Of a stretch of 64,000 bases of DNA, positions 12,538 to 25,100 are shown one piece after another. Source of the DNA: Lepidurus packardi (lineage: Eukaryota; Arthropoda; Branchiopoda; Notostraca; Triopsidae); NCBI GenBank assembly GCA_023053545.1, contig JAKZAN010000001.1, forward strand, positions 12,664,024 through 12,728,023, given 5' to 3'. The notes beneath the pieces were generated by a model. That model worked only from the letters and a program-made list of their open reading frames with translations, did not search any database and was not told the origin of the DNA. Positions within the stretch are counted from its first letter, which is position 1. Each line of letters opens with the position of its first letter. Position numbers and translations under genes: made by a program.

Positions 12538-14464
12538 TCACAGTAAAAAATCTTGAATCTGCTCTCGCATGCGTTCACGCCTCTCATGTTCCAAGGCATC
12601 TTGGGCTGTGTTTAACAAGAAAGAGGGTATTTGCTTCTGAAAAAAAGAAAAAAAAAAAGAAACGGAAACCCTTTTCGTCTTGATCTAGAAGTAGATTTTA
12701 TCTTTTTAGCATGTTCTTACCACATCCTCTAAGGTTGTCTTGCAAGAATAGCACAGATACTTTTTCCAGTCTTGACTGTTTCGATTCTGCTCCGGTTGGG
12801 TCGTAGTGGAGCAACTACTAGAACTCCCACACCCCTGGCTGGGCGGCGCTTGCATGGCAAATAACTGTTGTAGTAACTGCTTCTCGTTCATTTGTAAAAA
12901 CTCGGCTTCTTTTGCACGTATTCCTTCTGGTCCTAGAGCGGACACGAGCTGCGAGAATAAACGTGCTTGTTGGGCGGAACACGAAGTCGCTGTTACCTCT
13001 AGTGTCGACTAGAATGGCGCACGTCTTAATTAGCACTCGTCTTTAAAAAGTCGGTTCTGTGCATTTTACCTTACAAAGCAAGCAAAAGTCCGTCGACTCT
13101 TTCCCTTTTCCTTTATGAGCGGCAATCTTGTCTCCCGTACGAAATAACGTGTATGTGGTGGAAGGAAAATTATGTTCCAAATTGGTCACAAACCCGTCAA
13201 TTTGCTTGCCAATACTATTGTTGGACGGAGCCTAATTAAACGTTTCAGCTGATGCAAAAAATGTCCTGGTATTTTGAGGTGCTTACCTTTGAAGTTAGCG
13301 TCGAACTCAGTAGTGATGGAACGGATAAAAAGTGAGAAAAGTATGCGATTTCACGTTCCGTGAATTCGCGTAATGGCCGCAAGACACGAACGACACCATG
13401 ACGCTCATCACAAAATCCCTTGAGTTGATACATGTTACATTATTGCATTTACTTTCAAAACCATTTCCACTGTTTTACCATTTCTTGAGGTATTTGGCCA
13501 CCTCGACCCTGCGACACAGAGATTAACAGGCGAGCAGCTAAGCGGGAACCAGTGGACGCGACAAACACTTTGGAAATACCAAGTTTCTGGGCTGTTTCGG
13601 TCAGAATCTTATTTCTGCAATGAAATAAAACAAGTATTAAAAGAACCATTTGTAGAATATAAAATTCAAGAGTGGGCGGTTACCTTAAGCGAGTTTGTAA
13701 CTCTTCTGCTGCGGTTAAATTAGTGGTTGACGAGAATATGTTTCGAAGCTCCGTTTCTAGTTCTGGCGAGCTTGGCAGAGCGGCGTCTGGAGTGAACAAG
13801 GTCAAATCTGGGAAGTCTTTGCTGGACAAAAGACCGTATTCCAAACCAATAGCGTAGAAGTCAAAACCTAGTCCACAGACGTGAGATGCCAACTCTTGTG
13901 TGTTCTTTAGACATTCTTCTGGACTGCGACCGAGTAAACAACCCTCTAAAGAAAGCGATTATTTTGTCAAAATGGTGAAGCGATTGTTGTTGTTGTTTAT
14001 TACCATCTATGTGAAGAACTGACGGAACAACGACAAGTTTACGATGTTGCGTATTGTCTTTCATACTTTCCTTGACCATGGCAAGCATGCTACCACTAGC
14101 TAGGCCACCAGAATAGCCCAGTAGAATAGTATCGCCCGGCTTTACGGCCCTAGCCTTGCCTAAGGTAGCTCTGAATTTGTGGTAAGCATCTTGTATGAAA
14201 CACGTCCTAATTAAGGAAACAACTATTAGTATCTGCAATTTTGAAACATTTAATGGGACGAACTTGCAATACGTGTCAGATCCTCGAAGTAAAACGTGGA
14301 CGTCATCTCCACGGCATCGTAAGCAGGAGTTGGTTACCCTATATTAAAGTGTGCATTAGTTTTAGACATGGGAAGATAGTATAATTCAAATGTGGGTATA
14401 CACACCTTGCATCTGATTTGCCCTGGGATTTTAAATCAGGTATTACTTCGTGATTGGAGCACAT
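12538..14464 (-). CDS. CTU2: Cytoplasmic tRNA 2-thiolation protein 2 (CTU2/NCS2)
   Basis: CTU2 partners CTU1/NCS6 in the cytosol to thiolate wobble U34 of tRNA-Lys, -Glu and -Gln, using sulfur passed by URM1. Exons in transcript order: 14464-14406, 14338-14264, 14206-14004, 13945-13684, 13614-13479, 13418-13287, 13231-13070, 13008-12721 and 12636-12538. Phases close to 471 aa. Visible motifs: paired N-terminal CxxC (C25/C28, C44/C47); the family block HKFRATLGKAR; a PP-loop remnant GYSGGLAS near residue 75 that lacks the Asp of active PP-loops, as is usual for CTU2; FCDERHGVVRVLRPLREFTE; FPSTTYTLFRTGDK; C-terminal CLLC and CYSC; final IQDFLL. The acceptor of exon 6 (ctcaag) has a poor pyrimidine tract. 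It was chosen because the upstream alternatives put a stop in frame. The exon 8 donor GTAAGA competes with a nearby read-through stop, but splicing to the last exon restores the conserved tail. The start is the first in-frame ATG. Confidence 0.93.
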
Positions 14465-15617
14465 GTTACTCAGGGAGACTTTTCGAAATGACGACCAGGT
14501 TTGTGTGTTTTACAAAACGCACGTGCGTGACGTTGTAGATGTCGCTGCTAAGGGCACCACGTTTCGCTTGGCGACTCCCTTAGTTCCTTACTTGGCTCCT
14601 CCCTTTCTTTGTTGCTCCATGGCTCTGCGAAATACTGCTGTATAAATCGTTCCTGATTCGTTCCTTCCTGATTAAGTCATAAGCGCTTGGGTTATTTTCG
14701 ACAGCGCCATCCGTTTTCAGGCCCCGAACTTTCCCCAAAAGCACGAAGTTGAATGTTTTGATAATGGTTTGCTTCATAAATAGTAAAGGGAGGCCCAGTC
14801 ATAGATTTCCCACAACAATGTCGGTTTTTGTTTACATTTATTAACGTTTCCATGGTTTGGCTTCTGTAGCGCTTGATTCAGACAGAGTGAGGTTTAGAAT
14901 TCCAAGAGAAAGAATGGTGTAGCAGTGATCATTTCTACTTAAACTCCTTTCGAAGGTTCCTGAGTCAGAATGCTCAGCCCATTCTGTTATGGCTATAAAA
15001 GTTAAGACTGGTAAAACTAGTCCTGGAGTATTACATAAAAGTGCGTTAATACCATCAGTGTAAAGAGCAAATTCAAAAAATTAAAATTCAGAGAAGTCGG
15101 AACAGTGTAACCAAAACAATAAAATTCAAAGGCCAGTAAAACTAAACAGTTTCCGATCAAATTGGCAAATAGGTTTAAACTACGAAGTAGCTTATAACAT
15201 GAAAGAAATTGTGTGGCATGCAAGTTTCCCTAGCAAAGTTTCAAAAAAGTGCGCCTATTTTCCCACAACAATGGCCGCCGAGTTTGAGTTAAGTCGCCCA
15301 CAGCCGTCCTTATAGCACGCCGTATATATAGTGTTCATGATCTAAGTAGAAGTGAGCCTAATAGCGGGCGAATACAAACAAACGAAGCGAAGCGAAATAG
15401 CCACATATTGTTTTTTTAGGTTCAAGACGTAACTAATTGGGCGTGACTGGCAGTTAAATGGCAGTCCATAGCGAACGTAGGTTGTTATTTGTTCAAGTGT
15501 ATTGTATCTGTGAGCTTTTAATACAAATGGTTTTAAAGCGAACACATGGCATTGCAATTATTCTGAATGATATTGATTCGTAACAAAAATAAGTAAGAAT
15601 TTTTTGTTACAATTGAG
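14465..15617. other. Upstream region of CTU2, no supported gene
   Basis: Should contain the CTU2 promoter and 5' UTR on the minus strand. A minus frame at 14580-14777 is open but has no recognisable domain. No TATA box or other element could be assigned with confidence. Confidence 0.35.
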
Positions 15618-15625
15618 ATACATAA

Positions 15626-17078
15626 CACAGTATAGAGGTTTACACAGTATGGTAACAGGGCTATCCTTCCAATGTTAAGGTTTTCTCACAAATCTCTCGG
15701 TCCCAAGAGGATGTGAGGGTACGAAGGCTTATATGGGGGATGGATTCCCAGACTGTGCCATGTACCCCCATGTAGGCATTCCTAGTCTACTAGAAAAAGG
15801 GTTCGAGGAGAGAAGAAAACATTCAGAAAACGGGGGACTGGTGACCTTTCTCTCGGGCACTCTAGGGAGTTTTGGGCCCACGTAGGGTCCTAACGGCAAC
15901 GCGCGCATTTGAAAGTGTTAAGAAAAATACTAAACTTGCAAAAGTTAGTAACATTTAGGAACAGTTGCAAAGTACCAATGTAATGGATAACTCGTATATA
16001 GACATAAATAGTTATAACAACACATATAGACATTAATATACATGGGTATTTTATAGTACAGTGGTACCTCGACATACGAGTGCCCCAACATACGAGTTTT
16101 TCGAGATACGAGCCGGCGAGCGAGTGATTTTTTGCTTTGAGTTACGAGCGAAATTCGAGATACGAGTTCGGTTTAGCAGATTGATGTTGATGCAATGTGT
16201 GAAAAAAAAATTACCAAAAATAAATGCCATGTTTAAATTGGTGTAAAAACAGTACTGACTAGGAGTAAAACTTTTCCAAGATACTCAACGAATGAGATTC
16301 CACGCTTATACGCTGGTCATAGCATTGAATAGACAATTATCAAGAGCGAATATTACCAAGAAGCTAGTAGTTTCAATAGGATATTTCAATACGACTAGCA
16401 AATATTGAGGAGAAGGGGATAGAGAAATCCATTGAAAAAAAAAAAATATTGGACTGAAAAATTGGTAAAATTAGGAATTAACTAGATAAATAAATTTTAT
16501 ATCAATAGAGGAGTAGATCATTTATAGGCTTATCTAGAAAACCACGTAAACAAAATTCAAAACCACGTAACAAAAATAACTGGGGCGACATTTTGGGGGT
16601 TGGAACGGATTAATGGTAGTTCAATTGTTTTGTATGGGAAAATTTGCTTCGAGATACGAGTAATTCAAGATACGAGCAAGGTTGCGGAACGAATTAAACT
16701 CGTATGTCGAGGTACCACTGTATATGGAATTAAACCTGTATACTATAAAACACCTATGTATGGGTTGCAAAATAGACTGCCTCCTCGTGGTGCAACCTGG
16801 GTAACGCGAAATAGTCTATAATGTGTATACGTGTTGTGCTTTGACCTAGTTAATTCATCTTTTATTTTAAGCTCACATAGTTTAAAGCAATAGATTTAAA
16901 TTACGCGCTTTGTAAACCGTCGTGACCTTTTTTGAACTGCACTGGGAGGTTTGCGAATGTACCCTTTCGTCTTCTGGCCTTTTAGCTGAATATTACTCTG
17001 GGGACCGAGAAGGTCGTGAGAAAACCTTAACATTGGAAGATAGCCCTGTTACCATACTGTGTAAACCTCTATACTGTG
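15626..17078. mobile_element. TIR element of an unnamed family with probable 8-bp target duplication, copy A
   Basis: The ends are long inverted repeats of about 85 bp starting CACAGTATAGAGGTTTACAC at 15626 and ending with its complement at 17078. The TIR carries an internal direct repeat of CACAGTAT and continues through CTTCCAATGTTAAGG to a GGTCCC-containing block. The flanks ATACATAA (15618-15625) and ATACATAC (17079-17086) look like an 8-bp target duplication with one change. That would suit the hAT or P superfamilies, but the terminal bases do not clearly decide between them. No transposase frame is present. Another MITE is nested inside. Confidence 0.7.
16059..16720. mobile_element. Mariner-type MITE nested in the larger TIR element
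   Basis: The TIRs read CAGTGGTACCTCGACATACG at 16059-16078 and its complement at 16701-16720, with TA on both sides (16057-16058, 16721-16722). A sub-terminal repeat of the type tcgagatacgag also recurs in both halves. The 662-bp interior has no transposase. TA duplication and CAGTG... ends point to Tc1/mariner. The immediately flanking host sequence (CATGGGTATTTTATAGTA and its complement) is itself inverted, so the insertion hit the centre of an older palindrome. Confidence 0.8.
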
Positions 17079-17086
17079 ATACATAC

Positions 17087-17863
17087 GAAGAAGCACGAAA
17101 CAATAATACAAGCTTCTAGAGAAAAGAATGTATAGCTATATGCGAACCGTCCTTTTTTATAAATCGAGCCAAAAAATGGATGCCACCTTCATACACCTTA
17201 CACAAGCTTAGTTCATATGTTGTATTTATAGAAATTTCAACGCGTCTTAAATATAAACATATGACAGAAGGATAAGACGCAACCCCGTCCGTAACCCGTG
17301 TTCTATTTCTTAGAAGTATGTCCTTAACAACCTTGTTTGTATTACTAAGAAGACCTTGTTTACTGTTGACCCTGTCCCCTTTGCCTTAACGTTAACCTTA
17401 GCTTCCTCATTCCCTATTACCTTGACCTTAACCTTAGCTCATTATATCCAGTGATATAAAGTGATATAAAAAGATTCCACCTTTATACTTTATTCCACCT
17501 TTACGATAAATATTTCAGGTACAGCAAATAAGCAAAAAAGGAATTCATTTAGTGTAATTTTTTTTAAACAATTTTTCGAGGGATACATTTTTACAAGAAA
17601 ATCAAAAGAAATGGGAAAACAAGTACTAAAATTCTACAACAATACAGAAAGTCGAATTCCAAAGCTGCCATTGAATATCCTACGGCAAAGGAACAGATCC
17701 GATTAGTTTAGCAAGGAAATTATCCGTCTTTAGGGAGGGAGTTCATTGGACGCATCCCCCCAAGGCTGATGTCCTACAGATAGACGTCTAGAAAACATTG
17801 TCTCTTGTCGTCCCGTCCCGTGCAGATACCCGGCAACAACAACAACAGCAGAATTCGAGAAAC
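17087..17863. other. Upstream region of DJ-1
   Basis: No gene seen. The first part is AT-rich; at about 17380-17440 there are short CCTTAACC/CCTTAGC-like runs of low complexity. The 60 bp before the DJ-1 ATG contain GTCCCGTCCCGTGCAG, which could be the end of a 5' UTR intron, and a (CAA)n run just before the ATG. No TATA box was identified. Confidence 0.35.
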
Positions 17864-18645
17864 ATGGCTGGTAAACGCGTATTGCTTATTTTAGCAGAAG
17901 GTGCCGAGGAAATGGAAGCCGTCATCACCATTGACGTTTTGCGTCGCGCTGGCGTAAGAATTTGGAAATTAATACAAATTTAATTCCGAGTAATACCTTC
18001 TACCGAAGGTCCAAGTTAATGTCGCCGGTCTTACGGGGAAAGAGCCACTGAAGTGTAGTCGTGGTGTCTTGATTCAGCCCGACTCAAGTTTGTCAGAGGC
18101 GACAAAGGAGTCTCCCTACGATGCTGTAGTCTTACCTGGCGGCTTACAAGGAGCCAAAAGCCTTGCTGAAGTAATGATTCATACTATTGCCACAGCCGAT
18201 TTTATAGGCTACAAGTTCTTTAATGTATAGTCTGCAGTAGTCCAAGGGATTCTTAAGGATCACTATAGTACCGGACGTATTGTAGCTGCCATTTGTGCTG
18301 GTAGGTCCTCTAGATTCTTAAAACTAATCCGTTTTAAATGTTAACATTCAAACAGGTCCAACTGCTTTTCTTGCTGCTGGAGTAGGACTGGGTAAAAGAA
18401 TTACGTCTTACCCAGCTGTGAAAGACCAACTACAGGGCTACATCTATTCGGAAGATCGGGTCGTAGTGGACGGTAGCCTTTTTTTTTTTCAGTTACCGTA
18501 ACGAATAAATTTATTTCCATAAAAAGGTAACTTAATTACCAGCCGGGCTCCGGGAACAGCATTTGAGTTTGCTTTGAAGCTGGTTGAGCACTTGTGTGGT
18601 GCAGATAAAGTAGAGCCGTTGTCTTCTGCAATGCTACTCAAGTAG
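17864..18645 (+). CDS. PARK7: DJ-1/PARK7-family protein (protein/nucleic acid deglycase DJ-1)
   Basis: DJ-1 is a small homodimeric protein of the cytosol, nucleus and mitochondria that protects against oxidative stress; glyoxalase and deglycase activities have been reported for the family. Exons: 17864-17953, 18009-18170, 18231-18300, 18356-18472 and 18527-18645, with phases closing to 185 aa (human is 189). The sequence starts [19 protein letters not shown] and includes [15 protein letters not shown], the nucleophile elbow AAICAGPTAF and [13 protein letters not shown]. The oxidisable Cys falls exactly at residue 106 and its partner Glu at residue 18. Residue 126, His in vertebrates, is Tyr here (TSYPAVKD), which I recall also from insects. 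In-frame codons upstream of the ATG contain no other ATG, so this start is preferred. It converges with RERE, whose stop lies about 540 bp downstream on the other strand. Confidence 0.95.
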
Positions 18646-19187
18646 AAGACAAGCTACGTTTCTGGATTGCAATTAGATGAAATAGGTATTTCGCTGCTTG
18701 ACATATGAACCTTTTGCTTTGTTTTCAAATCTTGCCTTGTCGCTATTGAGAATACACCTTTCCTCTATCTACAAAGGGATCAAGACATGGTTTTCAACGA
18801 CAAGTTGTTGCAAGTGTGCTTATTTCTATCCAAGTCACCTCACGCATACACACCCACACTTCTAACTATAATACAATGGTATGAACATTTTTTTATCTGG
18901 CTTTCTTGTTTCTTACGGGTTTAGGCTGAACCTGCCCCCTCAAACAAACCCAAGAAAACTGAAACAATACCCCCCTTTCCCCATGGAAAAAAGCACATGA
19001 TAGTTTTCTTTGAAAGGAGATATTACAACTGTCCTGTCAACCCGTTTCAATGTAGCAACATGTGTAGGTTGAAAGGGGCTGTCTTAAAACTATGAGATTC
19101 CTTGCGTTACTTCTTTCTTCTTCACAATTCACAAAAATGGTGTGGTACTCCCCCCCCCCCCCCCCCCTGACAAATCCTCTTAACGAA
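18646..19187. other. 3' intergenic region between DJ-1 and RERE
   Basis: Holds the 3' UTRs of two convergent genes. A poly-C tract lies at about 19151-19167, close to the RERE stop. I see no canonical AATAAA in the expected place for either gene. Confidence 0.5.
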
Positions 19188-22100
19188 TCAAGGCCGCCCA
19201 GCCCTAGCCGCTTCTTCCAGTGCCCGCACCTTCAATTCTCTTTCGCGCTGCTGTTGCTGCCGTAGATATTCTTCGTGCTGAGCCATCAAGCCAGGGTGCG
19301 CATGAGGATGAATTTGTCCTGGTCCTCCTTGTTGTTGTCCAGGGTGTGGAAAACGTTCTCTTTCCATCATTATTTGCCTTTGCAATTGCTCATGAGCTGC
19401 TTGTGCTGACAACTGCAAATAATAACATAAACAATGATTAAGAGAGCCTCTATCATGAATATCGTTTCTCATTCTTCTAATCTTACCTGATGTGCCAGTT
19501 GCTCGTCATACGGTCGTCCGAGCATCGCTGCGGCTGCTGCTGGGTGCAAACCCAATGGATTGTCTCGACTCATCATGCCTTGGGGTCGTGGATAGCCGGC
19601 TGCCGCTGTTGAAACGACAATAAATAAGAAACGAGATTAGGATCGGCGTTGTGAAAACAGGAAAGGAATGCGTATGTTCAGCTTTGTTAAAAATAAAACA
19701 AAATAAAAATAAAGACAGGTCTTGCCGGTTCCCTTAGCCATTCCAGTTTCCGGTATGCATTATAGATAAGAACGGAATGCATTTCCCAGAAAAAGACGGT
19801 AAAAAGGATATAAAACCATCGAGAGGAAACAATTGCCCTCAATTTTAAGAAACAGAACACGGAATCGTCTCAACACACACACACAACTAGGACCGGAAGC
19901 TGGAATTGGAGCTGGCGACTTCGTACCCGGCGAATCAAAACGCTGCGAGACGTCTTGCTCACCTGGGAGTGAGAACATGCCCCCTGCGCCTGCTCCACCT
20001 GCAGCCGGTACATTGCCCGCCATGTGGCCAGTCTCTTGTCCCGGATGGACATGGAGATGAGTATGCGTATGTGCATGCGAATGCGTATGGGCGTGACTGT
20101 GTAGTTCAGGGTTAAGCCCGGCCATTTGCAAACGCAGTAATGGATCCGTGCTCAGTCCCAGACGATCAACAGCAGGAGATTGCGGTCCAGGGGGGCCAGC
20201 ACCAGGACCACCCACTGTTGGTGGAGGTCCCGCACTCCCACCTACCCCTGCGTTTGGTCCTGACCCCAGAGACCCTAAAGGACCCAGCGAATGGAAACCA
20301 GAAGCAAGGGAACCAGCCAGACCTGCCGATACAACCCAAACAACTCAGCCAACAACATTTCCAAAAAAAGTTATATCAACTCCCTCCTCCCCTCCCCCCG
20401 GCATATCGAGAGCAGTCCCCGACCAGAATAAAAAAAGGAAACAAGAACAATCATCCGTTCACGTACCTAGTCTTTCGAGGCGTTCGCGTTCCATTTGGCC
20501 CAAAGCAGCCGGACTCGGTCCACCTCCCAACGTGTATAGCCCAAAGCCAGGAGGAGGGGCCAAGGAACCTGGAGGAGGACCACCAGGTAAACCATACCTG
20601 AAAGAATAATGAAAGAAATTAACTTAAATCAAAGAAATACAAAGCAATGATCGTTAAAAAATGCAATAAACTGTATAAATAAATTCATTTTTTTTATAAA
20701 TTAACTTAATTAATCTTAGAAATAAATTAAAAATTTTTATAAATCAAATGAATTTTATAAATTAAAACACGAAATTACCTTCGATGTAGTTCTAACCAAT
20801 GGGGGTCCAAGCCACTAGGAAGTCGACCGGCCAAACCGGGTGACAAACCAACGCCCGGGGGTAATCCAGCACCAGACTTGAGCATTTCTTCCTTGAACCG
20901 GTCTGACATTTCCCGTTCTCGCATTTCCCGATACTCGCGTTCTCTTTTCTCCCGTTCTAAATGCTCCATTTCCATTCTAAAAACACGTTAAAAAAGGGAA
21001 AAAAAGATGAAAAGAACGTTTAAACTGGGACGTCTTGCAAGCATCATGAACGTTGTGTGGTCAAGACTTTCTACCTTTCTCGGACGCCTGGTCCATACAT
21101 GGAAGCTAATTGATAATGCAGCATGTGATCCATGTGAGATGGCGGTCCTAAACCCATTGATCCCGTTTGCATGTTACGTGGCATCCCTGTCGGTCCCCCG
21201 GGCGAAAACCCCGTGTGTGGTCGGGCATATTCGCTCAGTTGGCGCAAAGCAGGAGTGTCTTGATACCCGCGAGGTCCGGGTCCGAAAGGTGACGTGATGG
21301 TTTCAATGGGGCCGTTATTAGACGTACTGGGCTTGGGCGTTTCACGCTTGTCTGGCGTCGAAGCTTTCCTCTGTCAAAATGGGAAAACGGAGAAGACAAA
21401 AAAGAAAGACATAAACCAACAGTTCCAAAACTCACATACTGTTTACGAAGCTAAAGAAATTAAAAATCAAATAAAAATAAACTTACAGCTTGAGCTGCTT
21501 GCGCTTGGCGCTCGCGTTCTTTTTCTCGCTCTCGTTCGTCTCTTTCGCGTTCAGCTTGTCGCCGTAATCGTTCTTCCCTACGCCGGGCTAATTTTGAGTC
21601 GGGTACGGGTTTGAATGTCAAGTCAGTTCGCGCACAAGAATGACCTTCTCCTCGGTTCCAATGCCGCAAGAATCTGTCAAGATTTAAAAAAAAAAAAATC
21701 AATACCCAAAATTTTGTAACGTTCTCTATCAACACAAAATATAAATTAAAATTTAAGACTAAAATATAAATATAAGCATAAAATATACATACAAACATAA
21801 AATGAAAATAAAATACGACACTTATTCACTTCCCCCACATTCTAAACACTAGCCCACGAATGAACACTAGGACTGCTATTTGTAGTGTAGAGGCTTTCGT
21901 GGGTGACTCTTTAAAATGCACACCGTAGGTCACGTTACGCTAGTTTAACTTATTTTTTATACAGTGTGCATTTTAAAGACTCAAACACGAAAGTCTCTAC
22001 CCTACGAATGGCAGCCATACTGTTCATTCGTGGGTAAGTGTTTAGAATGTGGGGGAAGTGAAAGAGTGCCTAAAATACAAAACTTGAAACGTTCGAAATA

Positions 22101-25100
22101 AAAAAAAAAGAAATTCCACTTACATAGCACTCTGGCTGCGATGACACTCGGAGTCTTCAATGCGGGGTTCTGGACTGGGTCCACGGTGCATATGTCCCGG
22201 ACTGGGTGCTTCTTCCTCCATTTCCTCCGCCATGGCTGCCGGCATGGTATTGGCTTCCTCAGCGGTAGCCGCAGGGGGTGTGAGACTCACGGGTTGAGGG
22301 GCATTGTTCAACCAGGGGTCGGATTTCATGTCGGGCAAAGGCAATCCTGTTGGGAGCCCCGTGGGTGGAGCTCCAAAAGGGTTGTAACCTAAGCCAGGAT
22401 GGTGCAAAGGTAAAGAATGGGGTGGATAAGGCAAAGAATGGTTAGGCGGGTAAGCAAACGTGGTGGTGGTAGCAGATGTGGAAGGGATATTGTGTGCCGG
22501 CGCATGTAAGGGAGGAACCAAATTGGATGACTGAGGTCGACTGCTGCTGTTGTTATTGATGCTGGATTTCGGGCTGGCCGCCATTTTGGATCCATTGTTA
22601 TTGTTGCCGCTACCGCCGCCAGGATTGCTACTGCTCAATGGCAAGGGCGAGGCTCGAGTCCGGGGACTGGACGGTCGCGACGCTTGCGAAGAAGAAGACG
22701 AAGACGATAAAGAACTTTTATGATGATGATGATGATGCCCCGATTTGGACGACTGATGCGGTGAGATGCCCGCAATGGATGAAGCAGGTGGGGGCGCCGA
22801 GGGGTTGGATGAAGTCATGAGCATCGTCGGCTGCAAGGCAGAGCTCGTAATGGTTGGATAGGAAGGAATACCCATACCCATGGGTGGCTGACTGTACGGT
22901 AAGGATACCGAGGGATGTGGTCCGGGCGGTCGCAGATTCGGGGGGTAAGCGTACATGATGGGTGGCCCGTACGGGAATGACGCGTAGGGATAAGGTAACC
23001 CCACAGAATGCGGCGGCATCGCCATGTGCGGGGGCAATAAATGCGGTGGGTAGTGCATGGCATGGGCTGGGGGCGGTCCCAAATGGGCCAAGGGTGGCGG
23101 CTGCAACTGGGGTGGCTGAGGAGGAGGAGCAGCCGCCGAGTTGATTAACGGCGAACTCCTACTGCTACTACTATTGGGCCCATTACTCGTCTTACTGCCA
23201 CCAGTACTTGCCCCCATGGCATTGGAGGCCGAACCTGTATTGGTGACGGTAGGCGGGGTGGGAGCCAGTTGCATCGCATTGTTATTGCTGGTTTTAGTGC
23301 TGGTCGGTCCGGGCAAAAGCTCTCGTTTAGGTTCGGGGCCATAACCTGCGGGTAAATAGCTTCCAAAGAGGGCACTGCCACCCAATGGATGCGCCCCAGG
23401 TGGCATCCCACTCAACGGGTCGCTTTCCGACTTGACTTTTAGATTATGGGGTTCCATCTGTTCCGCGGAGGCTGGTGGTAGTGGCCCCTGTTGAGCTCCC
23501 ATGGCCGAGATGGCGCTGGCGGAAGGCATGTTTAATGACGCAGGCAGGATTGGCGGCGTTGCTTCGGGCAGTTCAACATTATGGCCATTATGTGAAGGAA
23601 GCGGCCCGTGAGGATAGGGTCGATAAGGCGGGTAGTCTGTGAGTGGTGGTGGACGATGCAGACTCATGTCCAACGCAGGCGGTCCTCCAGTAGGTACCCC
23701 TGGTGGAGGCAAATAGTGCGAGGAGTAGGCAGGTACGTTGTTGGTTTCCATCTCGCGTTCCCTCTCCCGATTCCACGCTTCGTTACTCGCTTGGCTGGGA
23801 CTCCCCCGTACTTTGACGTCCTCATTCGTTCCGGCCGTGCTCCCGATCACGTTGCAAGTTCCAAACGAAGGCAAATTGTTGACTGACGTCATGAACGACG
23901 CCGGGGGCTCCATTTTCACCTGTGAGCCCAGAATGTTGCTGCTGGTGTTCCCGCTGCTTATGGGCGGCGTCGACGCGAGTAAATCGCGCTCCATTTTGAT
24001 CGTCACCGGCAACGCGTCACCATTGCTGACGACGCCATTGCTCAGATTGGACTGCGCGGGCGGTATCGCGTCGGGGTCTTCTTTGATTGTGAAAGGCGTG
24101 GGCGAGGGCAAACAAGGCGGCGTCAGCGTGTTGGCCACCTGCAGGAGCTCTTCTTTCTTCTCGGCCGCCACGTGATTTACCAGGTTGTGGCTGTGGAGGG
24201 GAGTCGCGGTCGGCGGCGCGAGAGGGGGTAATATCAATGTCGACTCCGTCTCGGGCTCGTTGCTGTCCTCCTCCATGGATGAGCTGCTGTCACTGCCTGT
24301 GGTGCTCTCCGACCCGGAGCCGCAGCCAGTAGACGGTTCACTGGTGAAATCATCCTTCTTTTTCTTCTCAATGGGCTCTTCTTGTTCACTCTCCGGGTTC
24401 TCGGCCACGTCATGATGGTTCGGTCCGACGCCCACCCCCAAGCGTCGTTTCTGTCCCTTCCCTGGACTCTCCACCATAGAATGTCTGGTCGCTTTGACCC
24501 GGTCGTTATTACTATTATTATTGTTATTGGCGTTGGAAGGGGATTTCCGTCCGCGACTATCGCCTTCGGGACTGTTGGGCTCGCTGTCGGCTTTGGTACG
24601 GGATGTTCCTCTGCTGTTGGACTCTTTGGTGCGAGTACTGCGTGTGCGCATGCGTCCGTCGGCCTCCTCGTCCTGCTCCGTGGGTTGCACTGGACGGAAC
24701 ATGTAGGGCGATTCCGCCGCGCCAGGCCCGGGAGTTTGGCTGGGGGATTGACCCGTATTGCTGCCACTATTCGTACCACCTCCACCAACACTTCCACCAC
24801 CACTTCCACTAGTCCCACCACTGGCACCGCCAGTACTCGACGACGGGGCAGCACCACCGGTCGACTCGGTCTGGGACGGTTGTGATGACGATGAAGACGA
24901 GTTTGAAGACGAAGAAGAAGACGATTGCTGCTGTTGATCTTGTTGCGGCGTCTGAGACGTGGTTCCTTCACCGTTATTGGCTGTCAAGATTGGCAAATCC
25001 CCATATTTCTTAAAGTGAAGGCGGCAGTCGGTGCATAACAAAGTTTTATCTTTCCCTGCATGGTGCCAATCCTTGGAATCTGTTCACAAAACACGAAATA

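Noticed and set aside
22141-24971. Several open frames of 60-245 codons overlapping RERE exon 11
   Set aside because: They are shadows of the GC- and repeat-rich Atrophin coding sequence on the minus strand and show only low-complexity residues.
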